Positions 31,818 to 40,424 of a stretch of 64,000 bases of DNA are shown piece after piece. A program made the translations under genes and the position numbers. Source of the DNA: Klebsiella pneumoniae (GTDB lineage Bacteria; Myxococcota_A; UBA796; SXON01); the NCBI GenBank assembly GCA_945861635.1, contig CAMAWH010000023.1:1-64000 (forward strand), written 5' to 3'. How positions within the stretch are numbered: position 1 is the stretch's first letter; the number at the start of each line of letters is the position of its first letter. The notes beneath the pieces were generated by a model. That model saw only the letters and a list, made by a program, of their open reading frames with translations. It was not told the DNA's origin and did not search any database.

Positions 31818-34370
31818 ATGCGTTACGGCGCGCGGATGCGCCTGCGCAGCATTTTCGCTGGTGTCGTGTGTGGCACGGGGTTCCCGGTCGCGGTGGGCTG
31901 CTCGAACGCGGCGATGCCCGACGCCACAAGGGCGCTCGAAACTGGTGTTTCGTGCACGCCACCCGACGACGCGGATGTCTGGGTCGATCTGCGCGCCGCC
32001 GAGCGCGGGGACGGTTCGCGCGAGGCACCGTTCCGGACGATTCAGGCGGGTGCGGACCGTGGGGGGCGCGTGGTCGTGCTGCCCGGTGTTTACCGGGAGA
32101 ACCTGCTGTTTGAGGAGGAGCATGCTGGCCTCGAGGTCATCGGCGCGTGTGCCGAGGGGGTGGTGATCGACGGCAGCGCCGGGGAGGCGGACGCGCCGAC
32201 GATCGCCATCGCTGCGGCGCGGGGAGAAATCGGTTTACGGCACCTCACGATCAGCGGCGGGCGCAATGGCGGTATTGGCGTGGGTCGCGGGACGCTCGTT
32301 GCTAGTGACCTCGATGTGCGCGACAACCTCGCGTTTGGCATCGGCGTGGCCCATTCCGGTAGCTCGGCCAACCTGACCGACGTCACCGTGGAGCGCACGG
32401 CGGTCGGCGCGGACATGGCGTCCGGCATCGCGGTTTGGGAAGCCGGAAGCCTGATTTGTCAACGTTGCGTCGTCGAATACAACGAACGGGTTGGCTTGGC
32501 CGTTTTCAACCCACACACGACAGTAGAGGCGTCCGAAAGCCGATTCGCGTACACCGGCAACGCGAGCGACGCTGAGGAGGCCTTCGGCGTCACGCTTCTG
32601 GACGGTGCTGCGGCCGTGTTTGTGGACGTCGCGGTCGAGGACAACGAAACGTGCGGCATCGTGGTTCAGGGCGCGGGCACGGTGGTCAGCGTCGCGCGCG
32701 GACGGGTTGCGGGGCAATGGGCCGAAACGGCAGTTGGCGGCGCCGACATCTCGTTTGGAGCCACCGCGGACTTCTCCGAAACCTTGTTCGAACGTAATCG
32801 TTCGCGCTCGCTACTCGCCGAATCGGCCGGGACTGTGGTGACCATCACCGGCGGCGTCATATCCGGCACCGACCCTGCACCGGGCGTCGTTGCGAGTGCG
32901 GGGGTCGAGGCCCAATCGGGCGCGCGGATCGAACTGTCCCAGGTCAACATCGCCGGCAACGCCTACGCAGGCGTGTGGGCGAACGGGGGCGACATCCTGC
33001 TGGTTGATGGCCGCGTGTCCACGTCGCGCCCCACGTCGGAGGCGAGTGGCGTAGGCGGATTGGCGAGCCTCGGGGGGACGCTCGCCGTTGCAGGAACGGT
33101 ATTCACCGGAAACGCCTTCGCGCAAGTGGGAGTGTCGGGCGATGGATCGACCGTGGAACTGGAAAACTGTCGACTCATGGGCGGGGATGTTGGTGCCGGC
33201 CCGGGAATGGTCGGGCTCATTGCCCAATCCGGAGGCCGCGCGTCCATCCGGGGCTGCACCATTATTGCGGACGAGTCGCTTGCGTTGGAGGCCAACGATG
33301 GTGCCTCGATCGACGGCGAGAATGTGGTCATTTCTGGGTTTCATCCGTCCGCCACGGGTGGCGGCATCGGTGCGCTCGTCCGAGGTGGCGCCCGGTTGTC
33401 GCTGCGGCGCTCGCGCATCGACGCTGCCCGGAGGAACGGCGTTTTTGGTCACGAGAAAGGCACCGAAATCGTGCTTGAGGATGTCGAAATCAGCGAGACC
33501 GGTGGGTGGAGCGCCGACGAGATCGGGGTAGCTCTCGTCGTGTTGAATGGGGCCCACGCCGCCGTCTCGGGCTGTACGATTCGGAACACCGCTGGTGTGG
33601 CCCTCGGCGCGGCCGGGGCGGATGCCCGCCTTGACGTCACCGACACGCGCGTTGAGGGCGTCACGGGTAGCGCCGTCTATTCCGTGCAGCCGGCGGTTCA
33701 GGCGCAAACCGGGGCGTCTATCGTCGCCTATCGTCTGGGCGTGCGCGATGTGGCCGGCCCCGCGTTCGTGGCGATGGACGGAGGTTCGGCGCGTTGTACC
33801 CAGTGTTCCTTCACCTCCCCGAGCCTTGCCGGCGCGATTGCGTCGGCCGGCCGGGTCGAGTTGGTCCGTACCGACATCCGCGACGTAGCGGACGATCCCA
33901 CGATCCGCGGCGCGGTCGGGGTGCTTGTGTCTGCGAATGGGGTGGCCACACTGGATGACGTCGTTGTCGGCGCAACTTCACTGGCGGCCGTGTGGGTCGA
34001 TGGGGGTGTGCTCGACGCAACGGATGCTTCGTTTGCCGGCGGGGGCGGGCTGAGGCTGCGTGACGACCTGATCCTGCACGGCAATGCGCTCTACGTGACG
34101 GGAGGCGCGGACGTTTCCCTCGACGGCGTCGCGATTACCAAGGGTGCCGGGCCGGTGGTCCTCCTGAATGGATCGACCGCCGCGCTGACGGCCATCGAGT
34201 GGAGCGCCGACGGCCTCGCCTTGGTCCAACAGGCCTGCTCGCCGGACGTTCCTCTGGCGATCGGGTGGGAGAGTGCGCCATCGTCGGTGATGTGCTCCGG
34301 CGAGGACCTCCCTACGATCAACATCAACTATTCATTGCAGCCTTTCGAGTCCGACGTGCAATCGGAGTGA
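31818..34370 (+). CDS. Parallel beta-helix (pectin-lyase-like) lipoprotein
   Basis: A protein of about 850 aa. The start MRYGARMRLRSIFAGVVCGT... reads as a signal, with the likely lipobox Cys in FPVAVGC; ATG 31836 is an alternative. Near residue 60 there is GSREAPFRTIQAG...VVVLPGVYRENLLFE, the entry to right-handed beta helices of the NosD/DUF1565 type. More than 20 short repeats follow, of the form I.....V.....A.G..V, with Asn/Gly turns. The C-terminus has a small Cys pair region (QQACSPDVPL...VMCSGED). These proteins often bind or cleave polysaccharides, but no catalytic site is visible. A surface adhesin is equally possible. Confidence 0.85.
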   Translation: MRYGARMRLRSIFAGVVCGTGFPVAVGCSNAAMPDATRALETGVSCTPPDDADVWVDLRAAERGDGSREAPFRTIQAGADRGGRVVVLPGVYRENLLFEEEHAGLEVIGACAEGVVIDGSAGEADAPTIAIAAARGEIGLRHLTISGGRNGGIGVGRGTLVASDLDVRDNLAFGIGVAHSGSSANLTDVTVERTAVGADMASGIAVWEAGSLICQRCVVEYNERVGLAVFNPHTTVEASESRFAYTGNASDAEEAFGVTLLDGAAAVFVDVAVEDNETCGIVVQGAGTVVSVARGRVAGQWAETAVGGADISFGATADFSETLFERNRSRSLLAESAGTVVTITGGVISGTDPAPGVVASAGVEAQSGARIELSQVNIAGNAYAGVWANGGDILLVDGRVSTSRPTSEASGVGGLASLGGTLAVAGTVFTGNAFAQVGVSGDGSTVELENCRLMGGDVGAGPGMVGLIAQSGGRASIRGCTIIADESLALEANDGASIDGENVVISGFHPSATGGGIGALVRGGARLSLRRSRIDAARRNGVFGHEKGTEIVLEDVEISETGGWSADEIGVALVVLNGAHAAVSGCTIRNTAGVALGAAGADARLDVTDTRVEGVTGSAVYSVQPAVQAQTGASIVAYRLGVRDVAGPAFVAMDGGSARCTQCSFTSPSLAGAIASAGRVELVRTDIRDVADDPTIRGAVGVLVSANGVATLDDVVVGATSLAAVWVDGGVLDATDASFAGGGGLRLRDDLILHGNALYVTGGADVSLDGVAITKGAGPVVLLNGSTAALTAIEWSADGLALVQQACSPDVPLAIGWESAPSSVMCSGEDLPTININYSLQPFESDVQSE

Positions 34371-34552
34371 AAGCGGGCGGGCGGTCAGCCGGTCAACAGC
34401 GGTTTGGCAGCCCAACAATGCGGGTGTACCGTCGGAAAGTGTGCCGGCCTCGCAATTCATACTCCTTATGCCCCGCACCCGCGAGCAACGGCGTCCGCAT
34501 GCCAGTACCGTTGGTTCTCAGTGAGTGGACCACACCCTCCACCGAGATCCGC

Positions 34553-37498
34553 CTACTCCCCGCTGACCGCCACGGGGCTGGCGCTGTCGGTGGTGGTTCC
34601 ATCGCCGAGTTGGCCGTAGCCATTGTAGCCCCAGGCCCAGGCCGTGCCATCAGATAAGACTACCAACGAGTGGGACTCCTTCTCCGCGCTGATCGCGGAC
34701 ACGTCGGTCGCGACGGCCTGGACGGGAGTACTTACGGTCTCGTAGTCGCTGCGACTGCCGTAGCCGAGCTGACCGTAGTGGTTCCAGCCCCATCCCCACA
34801 CGGTGCCATCGGACAGAAGCGCCAGCGTGTGCTGATAGCCAGAGGAGACGGCTATCACGCCGACAAGACCGCTCACCTGGACGGGGGTGGTGCTGGCGCT
34901 GTTGGACCCGTCGCCCAGGTTTCCGTTCTGGCCGTACCCCCACGCCCAGGCGGTGCCGTCGGACAGCACGGCAAAGGATGCGACGCTGCCCATGCCGATC
35001 GAATCGGCTCCGACCAGGCCGCTCACCTGGACAGGACTTTCGCGATCCGTGTTCGTACCGTCGCCGAGCTGACCATGCCCGTTCTCACCCCACCCCCAGA
35101 CCGTCCCGTCCGAGAGAAGGGCCAGGGAGGCCCAGCCTCCCGAGCTGATGGCGATGACATCGGACAAGCTCGACACTTCGACCGGCGTCGCGCTGTCCGT
35201 TGTGGTGCCGTCGCCGAGTTGGCCACTGACGTTCAAACCCCACGCCGAGACGGTACCGTCCGAATGCAGAGCCACCGAATGCAATGACCCAGCCGAGACA
35301 GCGACGACGTCGTCCATGCCGGCGACCTGAGCGGGGGTGGACCCGTCGGTGGTCGTGCCGTCACCGAGCTGACCGTAGGCGTTCGATCCCCAAGCCCACA
35401 CCGTGCCGTCGGAGAGCAGGGCCAAGGAATGCCGGTCGCCCGCGCTGATCGCGACGACATCCGCCAGCCCCGACACGGGTGCGGCGGCGAGGCTGTCCGT
35501 CGTGGTGCCGTCACCGAGCTGACCGTAGGCGTTCCATCCCCAAGCCCACACCGTGCCATCGGACGCGAGGGCCAGCGAGTGATCACTCCCCCCGGCGACA
35601 GCCTCGAAGAGCCCGAAGCACGCCGCAGCCGCGTAGCCCGGCGGTTGCTCGCAAGCGGTTGCTGTGTCGCTGGTATCGCCACAGCCGTCCCCGTCGGTAT
35701 CGGCGTACCAGATCGATGCGTCGTCCGCGTCGTCCTCATCCTCATCGCCGTCGCAGTCGTCGTCGATCTCGTTGCAGGTTTCGGTGGCGCCGGGGTTCAC
35801 CGCCGCCGAGGCGTCGTCGCAGTCCTCGCACGCGGCGTACCCGTCGCCGTCGCCGTCGGCCCACTCCACGCTCCCGTCGCAGTCGTAGTCGTTGGGGTCG
35901 GTGCAATCGGACTCGTCGGCGCCGGGGTGGAACGCCACGTCCGCATCGTCGCAGTCCGTGGCGTCATCGACGTACCCGGAGGGGGCGTCACACGCGCGGG
36001 TCGACGTGCTCGGGTCGCCGTAGCCGTCCGCGTCGGCATCGACGTACCAAGTCGAGGCGTCCACCGCATCATCCTCGTCGGCTTCGCCATCGCAGTCGTT
36101 GTCCAGAGCGTCGCACACCTCGGCACCCGCGGGGTTGACATCCTCATCGCCGTCGTCGCAGTCGTTGTCGTCCGCGACGTACCCTGAGGGCTGGTCGCAG
36201 GCGCTCGTCGTTGACGTCGAGTCGCCGTACCCGTCGCCGTCCCCGTCCGCGTACCAGGTGGCGGCGTCCGTCGCCTCGTCCTCGTCGACGTCCCCGTCGC
36301 AGTCGTCATCGACGTCGTCGCAGGTCTCGATCCCGTCCGGGTTCACCGCAGCGTCGCTGTCATCGCAGTCCTCGCACGCGGCATGCCCGTCGCCGTCGTC
36401 GTCGGCCCACTCGACGCTCCCGTCGCAGTCGTAGTCGTTGGGGTCGGTGCAATCGGACTCGTCCGCGCCCGGGTTGTAGGCGGCGTCGGTGTCGTCACAG
36501 TCCCCGGCGACGCTTGCGAAGCCCTCGCTGGCTTCGCACGCCTCCGACGCGACGCTCTCGTCGCCATACCCGTCGCCATCGACGTCTGCGTACACGACGA
36601 TCATGACGTCCTCGTCGATCTCGTCATCGCAGTCCTGGTCGATCCCGTCGCAGACCTCGTCCGCATCCGGGTTCACCCCCGGCTCGCCGTCGTCACAGTC
36701 GGTGTCGTCGGCGACGTACCCGGTCGGGGCGTCGCAAACCTCCGTGCTCGCGTCGGGGTTCCCGAACCCGTCGCCATCGGCATCCTCGTGATAGGTCGAC
36801 GGGGTGCAGCCGTCGACGCTGATGTCCACGCAGTCCTCACCCGATTGTTCCAAGGCGTCGATGGCGCTCACGCAGACCTGGGTGTCCCCCTCGGGCAGCG
36901 CGCTGGTGGAGCAGGACACGAGTGCACTGTCGGCAGAGGTTGGGCAATCCGTGAGCGCGCCGCCGGCCGCCGTCCAGGAGAGCGTCAGGGCCTCGACCCC
37001 GCCGTCGTCGTCCACCTCGACCGAGATCTCGGTGGATTGCCCACCCCGCACCGTCTCTCCGTCGAACGGATAGATGATCGCGACCGTCGGCGCCTCGTCG
37101 TTGATAATAGAAAACTCAACCGTGTCCTCGGCGGATGCGCTCTCCGTGTCGAGCACCTTGATCGTGACCTGGTGGGCGCCGAGATCGAGTCCCGACGAGA
37201 AGGTCAGGCTCGCGCCATCCTCGGTCGCCGCATCGGTGCCGCCCTGCGCTTCGGCGTCGTTGAGAAGCCACGAATAGGACAGGTCTTCGTTCGCGGTCTC
37301 GTGATCGCTGAAGACGGCCGTGATTTCGATTGCGGCCGCTTCGTCGTACCGGGCGCCGTCCCCTGGGAGGGTGATCTCCACCTCGGGGTCACTGTTCTTG
37401 TACGAGCCGATCAAGCTGGCGTCGCCGCACGCCGCCAACATCAGGACGAGCAGCGTCGCCCTCCGATCGAATCTACCGCTGGCGATCACGTGGCGCAT
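34553..37498 (-). CDS. Lipoprotein with MopE-like metal-binding repeats and a seven-blade RCC1 propeller
   Basis: A 981-aa protein. Lipobox in RATLLVLMLAAC (Cys24). Two Ig-like domains (about 40-230) precede an Asp/Cys-rich region (about 230-640) with motifs such as VCDGIDQDCDDEIDED and TCDDVDDDCDGDVDED, the MopE-type copper/calcium-binding pattern, alternating with YADGDGDGYGD loops. The C-terminal 340 residues hold seven RCC1 repeats (for example HSLALLSDGTVWAWG followed by GQLGDGTTTD), a complete propeller. Two segments (near 35871 and 36417) are almost identical, from an internal 546-bp duplication. It is likely surface-exposed; the ligand is unknown. Confidence 0.9.
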   Translation of the reverse strand: MRHVIASGRFDRRATLLVLMLAACGDASLIGSYKNSDPEVEITLPGDGARYDEAAAIEITAVFSDHETANEDLSYSWLLNDAEAQGGTDAATEDGASLTFSSGLDLGAHQVTIKVLDTESASAEDTVEFSIINDEAPTVAIIYPFDGETVRGGQSTEISVEVDDDGGVEALTLSWTAAGGALTDCPTSADSALVSCSTSALPEGDTQVCVSAIDALEQSGEDCVDISVDGCTPSTYHEDADGDGFGNPDASTEVCDAPTGYVADDTDCDDGEPGVNPDADEVCDGIDQDCDDEIDEDVMIVVYADVDGDGYGDESVASEACEASEGFASVAGDCDDTDAAYNPGADESDCTDPNDYDCDGSVEWADDDGDGHAACEDCDDSDAAVNPDGIETCDDVDDDCDGDVDEDEATDAATWYADGDGDGYGDSTSTTSACDQPSGYVADDNDCDDGDEDVNPAGAEVCDALDNDCDGEADEDDAVDASTWYVDADADGYGDPSTSTRACDAPSGYVDDATDCDDADVAFHPGADESDCTDPNDYDCDGSVEWADGDGDGYAACEDCDDASAAVNPGATETCNEIDDDCDGDEDEDDADDASIWYADTDGDGCGDTSDTATACEQPPGYAAAACFGLFEAVAGGSDHSLALASDGTVWAWGWNAYGQLGDGTTTDSLAAAPVSGLADVVAISAGDRHSLALLSDGTVWAWGSNAYGQLGDGTTTDGSTPAQVAGMDDVVAVSAGSLHSVALHSDGTVSAWGLNVSGQLGDGTTTDSATPVEVSSLSDVIAISSGGWASLALLSDGTVWGWGENGHGQLGDGTNTDRESPVQVSGLVGADSIGMGSVASFAVLSDGTAWAWGYGQNGNLGDGSNSASTTPVQVSGLVGVIAVSSGYQHTLALLSDGTVWGWGWNHYGQLGYGSRSDYETVSTPVQAVATDVSAISAEKESHSLVVLSDGTAWAWGYNGYGQLGDGTTTDSASPVAVSGE

Positions 37499-37549
37499 CC
37501 GTCATTTCTACCACAGTCGGAGGTCCGCAGGTCCGCGAATCGTCTACGT

Positions 37550-38133
37550 CCTGCCGAGCAATTCATGCCATCTATGCCCGGGACGCCGTCCACGACGCCC
37601 GTCGGCAGGACCCTTCGCTCGACGGAATCTACGTCATCCGGACGTCCATCCTGGAATCATCGGAGTGGAGCCCCGCGGACGTCGCCCGCGCAACCAAGCG
37701 CCTTTCTCAGGTGGAACGGGTGTTCCGCTCGATGGAAACGACGCAACTGCTCGTCCGACCGATCGTCCACCGTCAACCGGGCCGCGTCCGCGGGCACGTC
37801 TTCCTGTGCATGGTGGCGGCACACCTCGCGTGGGAGTTGGAGCGCCGGCTCGCCCCGTTTCCAACCGTGGACGAATGACTCGCGGCCGCGCGGCCGTTCC
37901 GGGACCCCGTCGATCCGCCGGATCCGAGTCCAGAAGGTCGTCGTAAGAAGCGCGAGCACGTGACGGCGGACGGAGCCGCACGACTACACAGTCTCCGTAC
38001 CCTTCTCGACGCGATGGGCTCCGCCGCCCGCGTGACGCTTCGCGTCGGTAAAGGCAGTACGTTCGACCGGGACGCGACGCCCACGCCGTGGCAGGCTCAG
38101 GTGTTCGAAGCGGCGGCACGGGCGATCGCGTAG
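37550..38133 (+). pseudogene. C-terminal remnant of an IS1634/IS4-type transposase with an internal stop
   Basis: Reading from 37550 the frame gives ...RRQDPSLDGIYVIRTS, then ADVARATKRLSQVERVFRS with the E of the DDE site in QVER, then TTQLLVRPIVHRQPGRVRGH and VFLCMVAAHLAWELERRLAP. All are hallmarks of the IS1634/IS4 transposase C-terminus. A TGA at 37876-37878 interrupts it. The same frame resumes and ends ...SLRTLLDAMGSAARVTL and TPTPWQAQVFE before TAG 38131, matching the usual end of these enzymes. The N-terminal two thirds and the left end are missing, so the element is dead. Confidence 0.85.
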
Positions 38134-38357
38134 GCAGAACCGCGTCGAACTCACACCGCTACGATCGCGTGGCTGTGCAGGTTATTTCCGTGTGCGGCGC
38201 TGCAACTTCAGGATAACAACCACATACGCTTGTCGCGACACCCGACCGTTGAATGGAAGAAAACCTGCCGTTCGAGGGGTCTTGGGCATCCAAGTGCCGT
38301 TGGATGGAAGGTTTTCTTCCATTCGGGCGATGACTGCGGGTACGTGCTGCGCCCACG
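38134..38357. other. Intergenic region between transposase remnant and cytochrome gene
   Basis: No gene is supported. It may contain the right end of the insertion sequence, but no terminal repeat could be paired because the left end is gone. It contains the nested hairpin at 38251-38324. Confidence 0.4.
38251..38324. repeat. Nested inverted repeat (16-bp perfect outer stem)
   Basis: GAATGGAAGAAAACCT (38251-38266) is the exact reverse complement of 38309-38324, with a 42-nt loop. Inside the loop, CTTGG GCAT CCAAG (38281-38294) forms a second small stem. It lies just beyond the stop of the minus-strand cytochrome gene and beside a transposase remnant, so it could be a terminator or a mobile-element end. 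It lacks a T tract right after the stem. Confidence 0.6.
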
Positions 38358-40424
38358 CTACTCCCGCTGGCGCAGATACTCCACCAGATCGGCGCGATCC
38401 GGCTCCGCGAGTACGATGCCGTGGGCGTCCAACGCGTCGGCCAACGTCAACGCGCGCCCGTCGTGAAGGTAGGGGGCGGTCGCGAAAAGCCCACGCAAGC
38501 CCGCCGTCCGCAGCCCCGTGAGCGGCTCCCCGAGCCTTTCCCCAGAAGTCTCCACAAGCGTGCCGACGTCGTGCAGAACGGGCGCATCTCCCACCCACCC
38601 CGCGTCCGTGCCTGTCTCGCCTACGTGGCAGTCCGCGCAGGCCTCAGTGGCGAAAACGGCGGCTCCGCGCGCTGCGGCTTCGGTTTCCCTTCCGTCCGCC
38701 TCCCGCCACGGGGAGCGCGGCACGACGCCCGCCAGAGACGTCACATACGCGGCCAGCGCGTCGAGGTCCGCCGAGTACCCAGACTTGGGTGTCCCAAGTG
38801 CGTCCGAGTTGGCGGCGTAGTCCGCATCGGACATGAAGCCCGCGCCCGCTTGATGCGCGCGAATTGCCCCCTCGAAATCCTGAAGTTCGTCGAAGTTGGC
38901 CGACCAGTGAAACGGTCCTTCCGGGGGCATGGCGAACAGGGCCTGGGTATTTCGGAACCCCTCCCCGCGTTCGGTAAAGTCCCAGTTCTGCCCATCCCCA
39001 TCCCCGTCGAGGTGGCAACTCCCACAAGACAGGTAGGCGTCCGTGCTCATTCGTGGATCGTTCGCATCGTGGAAGATCCGGCCACCTTGCAGGATTTCCG
39101 GGGCGAGCGGCTCGGCCGCGACCACGGTGATCCGCGCCAGCTCGATTTGCTCGTTTCCGGCGCGCAGATCGTAGGCGACCACCTGCCTGTCCCACGAGGC
39201 CAGCACCCACACGGCGTCACCGTCACTCACAATGCCGTCCAAACCGACGCCCACGTTCTGCCAGCCGCCCACCCGAGACAACGTGGTCGGGTCGAGGATG
39301 TCCACCACGCCGCTGCCGTGGTGCGCCACCAATAATTGGTCACCCAACGGCGTGAACGCAACGGCCCCGACCAGATCCCGGTTGTCGAAAAGTGCGCGTG
39401 CGAGGAGCTTTCCCGTGGTGGGATCAAGGGAGCGAAGTGCCGCGCGGGTAGCGGTTTCGTGGGTCGTTGCAAGCCCATCGCGGCGCAGTCCGCGCTCCAT
39501 ATTGACCTTGGATCCGGCGACCACCAGGGCCCGCCCATCGGGGCGTAGTGCGACGGCCCCGAGGAGGTTGGGAACGCCACGCGCATCGGTATCTGAGTCC
39601 GGCCCGGGGTCGGCGGGGAGCACAAACGTCGTGGCCTCTGCACTCACACGGTACACCGTCCCAACGCCGCCTGCGGATCGGAACGATGGCGCCCAAAGCG
39701 CGTCACTCCCCACCGCGATTCCACGCGGGTCGGCGACCGCGCCGATGCTCTCCGTCGTTCCGTCCACGCCGATGCGCACGACCTCTGCCGTTCCCGCAAG
39801 CGTGACAAACACGGCGTCCTCGACGGGATCGACGGCGACACCCATCGGCCGAGCGCCCCAGCGCAGGGTGACGTCGGCAAGCAGCGCGCGGGTGGCTGTG
39901 TCCCAGACTTGGACGGCATCCATCCGGCACGCGACCGCCAGCAAGCCGTGGGCCGCACTCACCGCGGTCGGCTCGCTGCACACCTCCATGGGCTCGGCGA
40001 GAACGCCGCGGGAGATGACGGCTATCTGGTTGGTGTCCGCAATCGCCGCGTAGACAGAGTCGCCATCCATCGTCAGGCGACCGCTGTGAGTCGGGGGCGA
40101 GGGGAGAGGTTCGTAGACAGCGACGCGCGTCGTGTAGGCGATGTCCGTGCGGCCGTCGGTGCTGTGGGCGGTGAGGCGCACGGTGTAGCGGCCGGCGTCG
40201 GCCCAGGCGTGGGCCACACTGCCGCCGCTGGCCGACCCCCCGTCACCGAAGTCCCAGGCGAAGGTGGCGCCGACGCTGTCACCGGCGTCGAAGGCCGTGT
40301 TGTCACCGACGAAGACGACGTCTGGGGTGGCGACGAGGCGAGCTTGCGGCGCCGAACTTACCGTGGACTTGGATGGGTCCACGTCTGCACAACCCGCCAA
40401 CCACACCAGGAGCCCGCTCACCAC
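38358..40424 (-). CDS. Lipoprotein with PKD domain, beta-propeller and c-type cytochrome domain
   Basis: A 688-aa protein beginning at GTG 40424 or 40421. The short signal VVSGLLVWLAGC gives a lipobox Cys. A PKD domain follows (FAWDFGDGGSASGGS...YTVRLTA), then a YVTN/YncE-like propeller (about 100-430). The last 230 residues contain two heme c attachment sites, CGSCH and CADCH, with later Met/His candidates, in the arrangement of the di-heme peroxidase/MauG family. GLRTAGLRGLFATAPYLHDG is a hallmark of that family. It probably takes part in periplasmic electron transfer or oxidative modification. The start overlaps the stop of the upstream LVIVD lipoprotein (GTGA), so the two form a unit. Confidence 0.9.
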   Translation of the reverse strand: MVSGLLVWLAGCADVDPSKSTVSSAPQARLVATPDVVFVGDNTAFDAGDSVGATFAWDFGDGGSASGGSVAHAWADAGRYTVRLTAHSTDGRTDIAYTTRVAVYEPLPSPPTHSGRLTMDGDSVYAAIADTNQIAVISRGVLAEPMEVCSEPTAVSAAHGLLAVACRMDAVQVWDTATRALLADVTLRWGARPMGVAVDPVEDAVFVTLAGTAEVVRIGVDGTTESIGAVADPRGIAVGSDALWAPSFRSAGGVGTVYRVSAEATTFVLPADPGPDSDTDARGVPNLLGAVALRPDGRALVVAGSKVNMERGLRRDGLATTHETATRAALRSLDPTTGKLLARALFDNRDLVGAVAFTPLGDQLLVAHHGSGVVDILDPTTLSRVGGWQNVGVGLDGIVSDGDAVWVLASWDRQVVAYDLRAGNEQIELARITVVAAEPLAPEILQGGRIFHDANDPRMSTDAYLSCGSCHLDGDGDGQNWDFTERGEGFRNTQALFAMPPEGPFHWSANFDELQDFEGAIRAHQAGAGFMSDADYAANSDALGTPKSGYSADLDALAAYVTSLAGVVPRSPWREADGRETEAAARGAAVFATEACADCHVGETGTDAGWVGDAPVLHDVGTLVETSGERLGEPLTGLRTAGLRGLFATAPYLHDGRALTLADALDAHGIVLAEPDRADLVEYLRQRE

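Noticed and set aside
34371..34552. Gap between the beta-helix and RCC1 genes
   Set aside because: No ORF, hairpin or promoter that I can support.
36383..37963. Plus-strand frame opposite the MopE/RCC1 gene running into the transposase remnant
   Set aside because: Val/Asp-rich mirror of the MopE repeats; the transposase similarity lies in a different frame.
38301..38324. Integron attC-like site (GTTRRRY cores at the hairpin)
   Set aside because: Both GTT-type cores near 38249 and 38299 are in the same orientation, so they do not form the attC arrangement, and no integrase is present.
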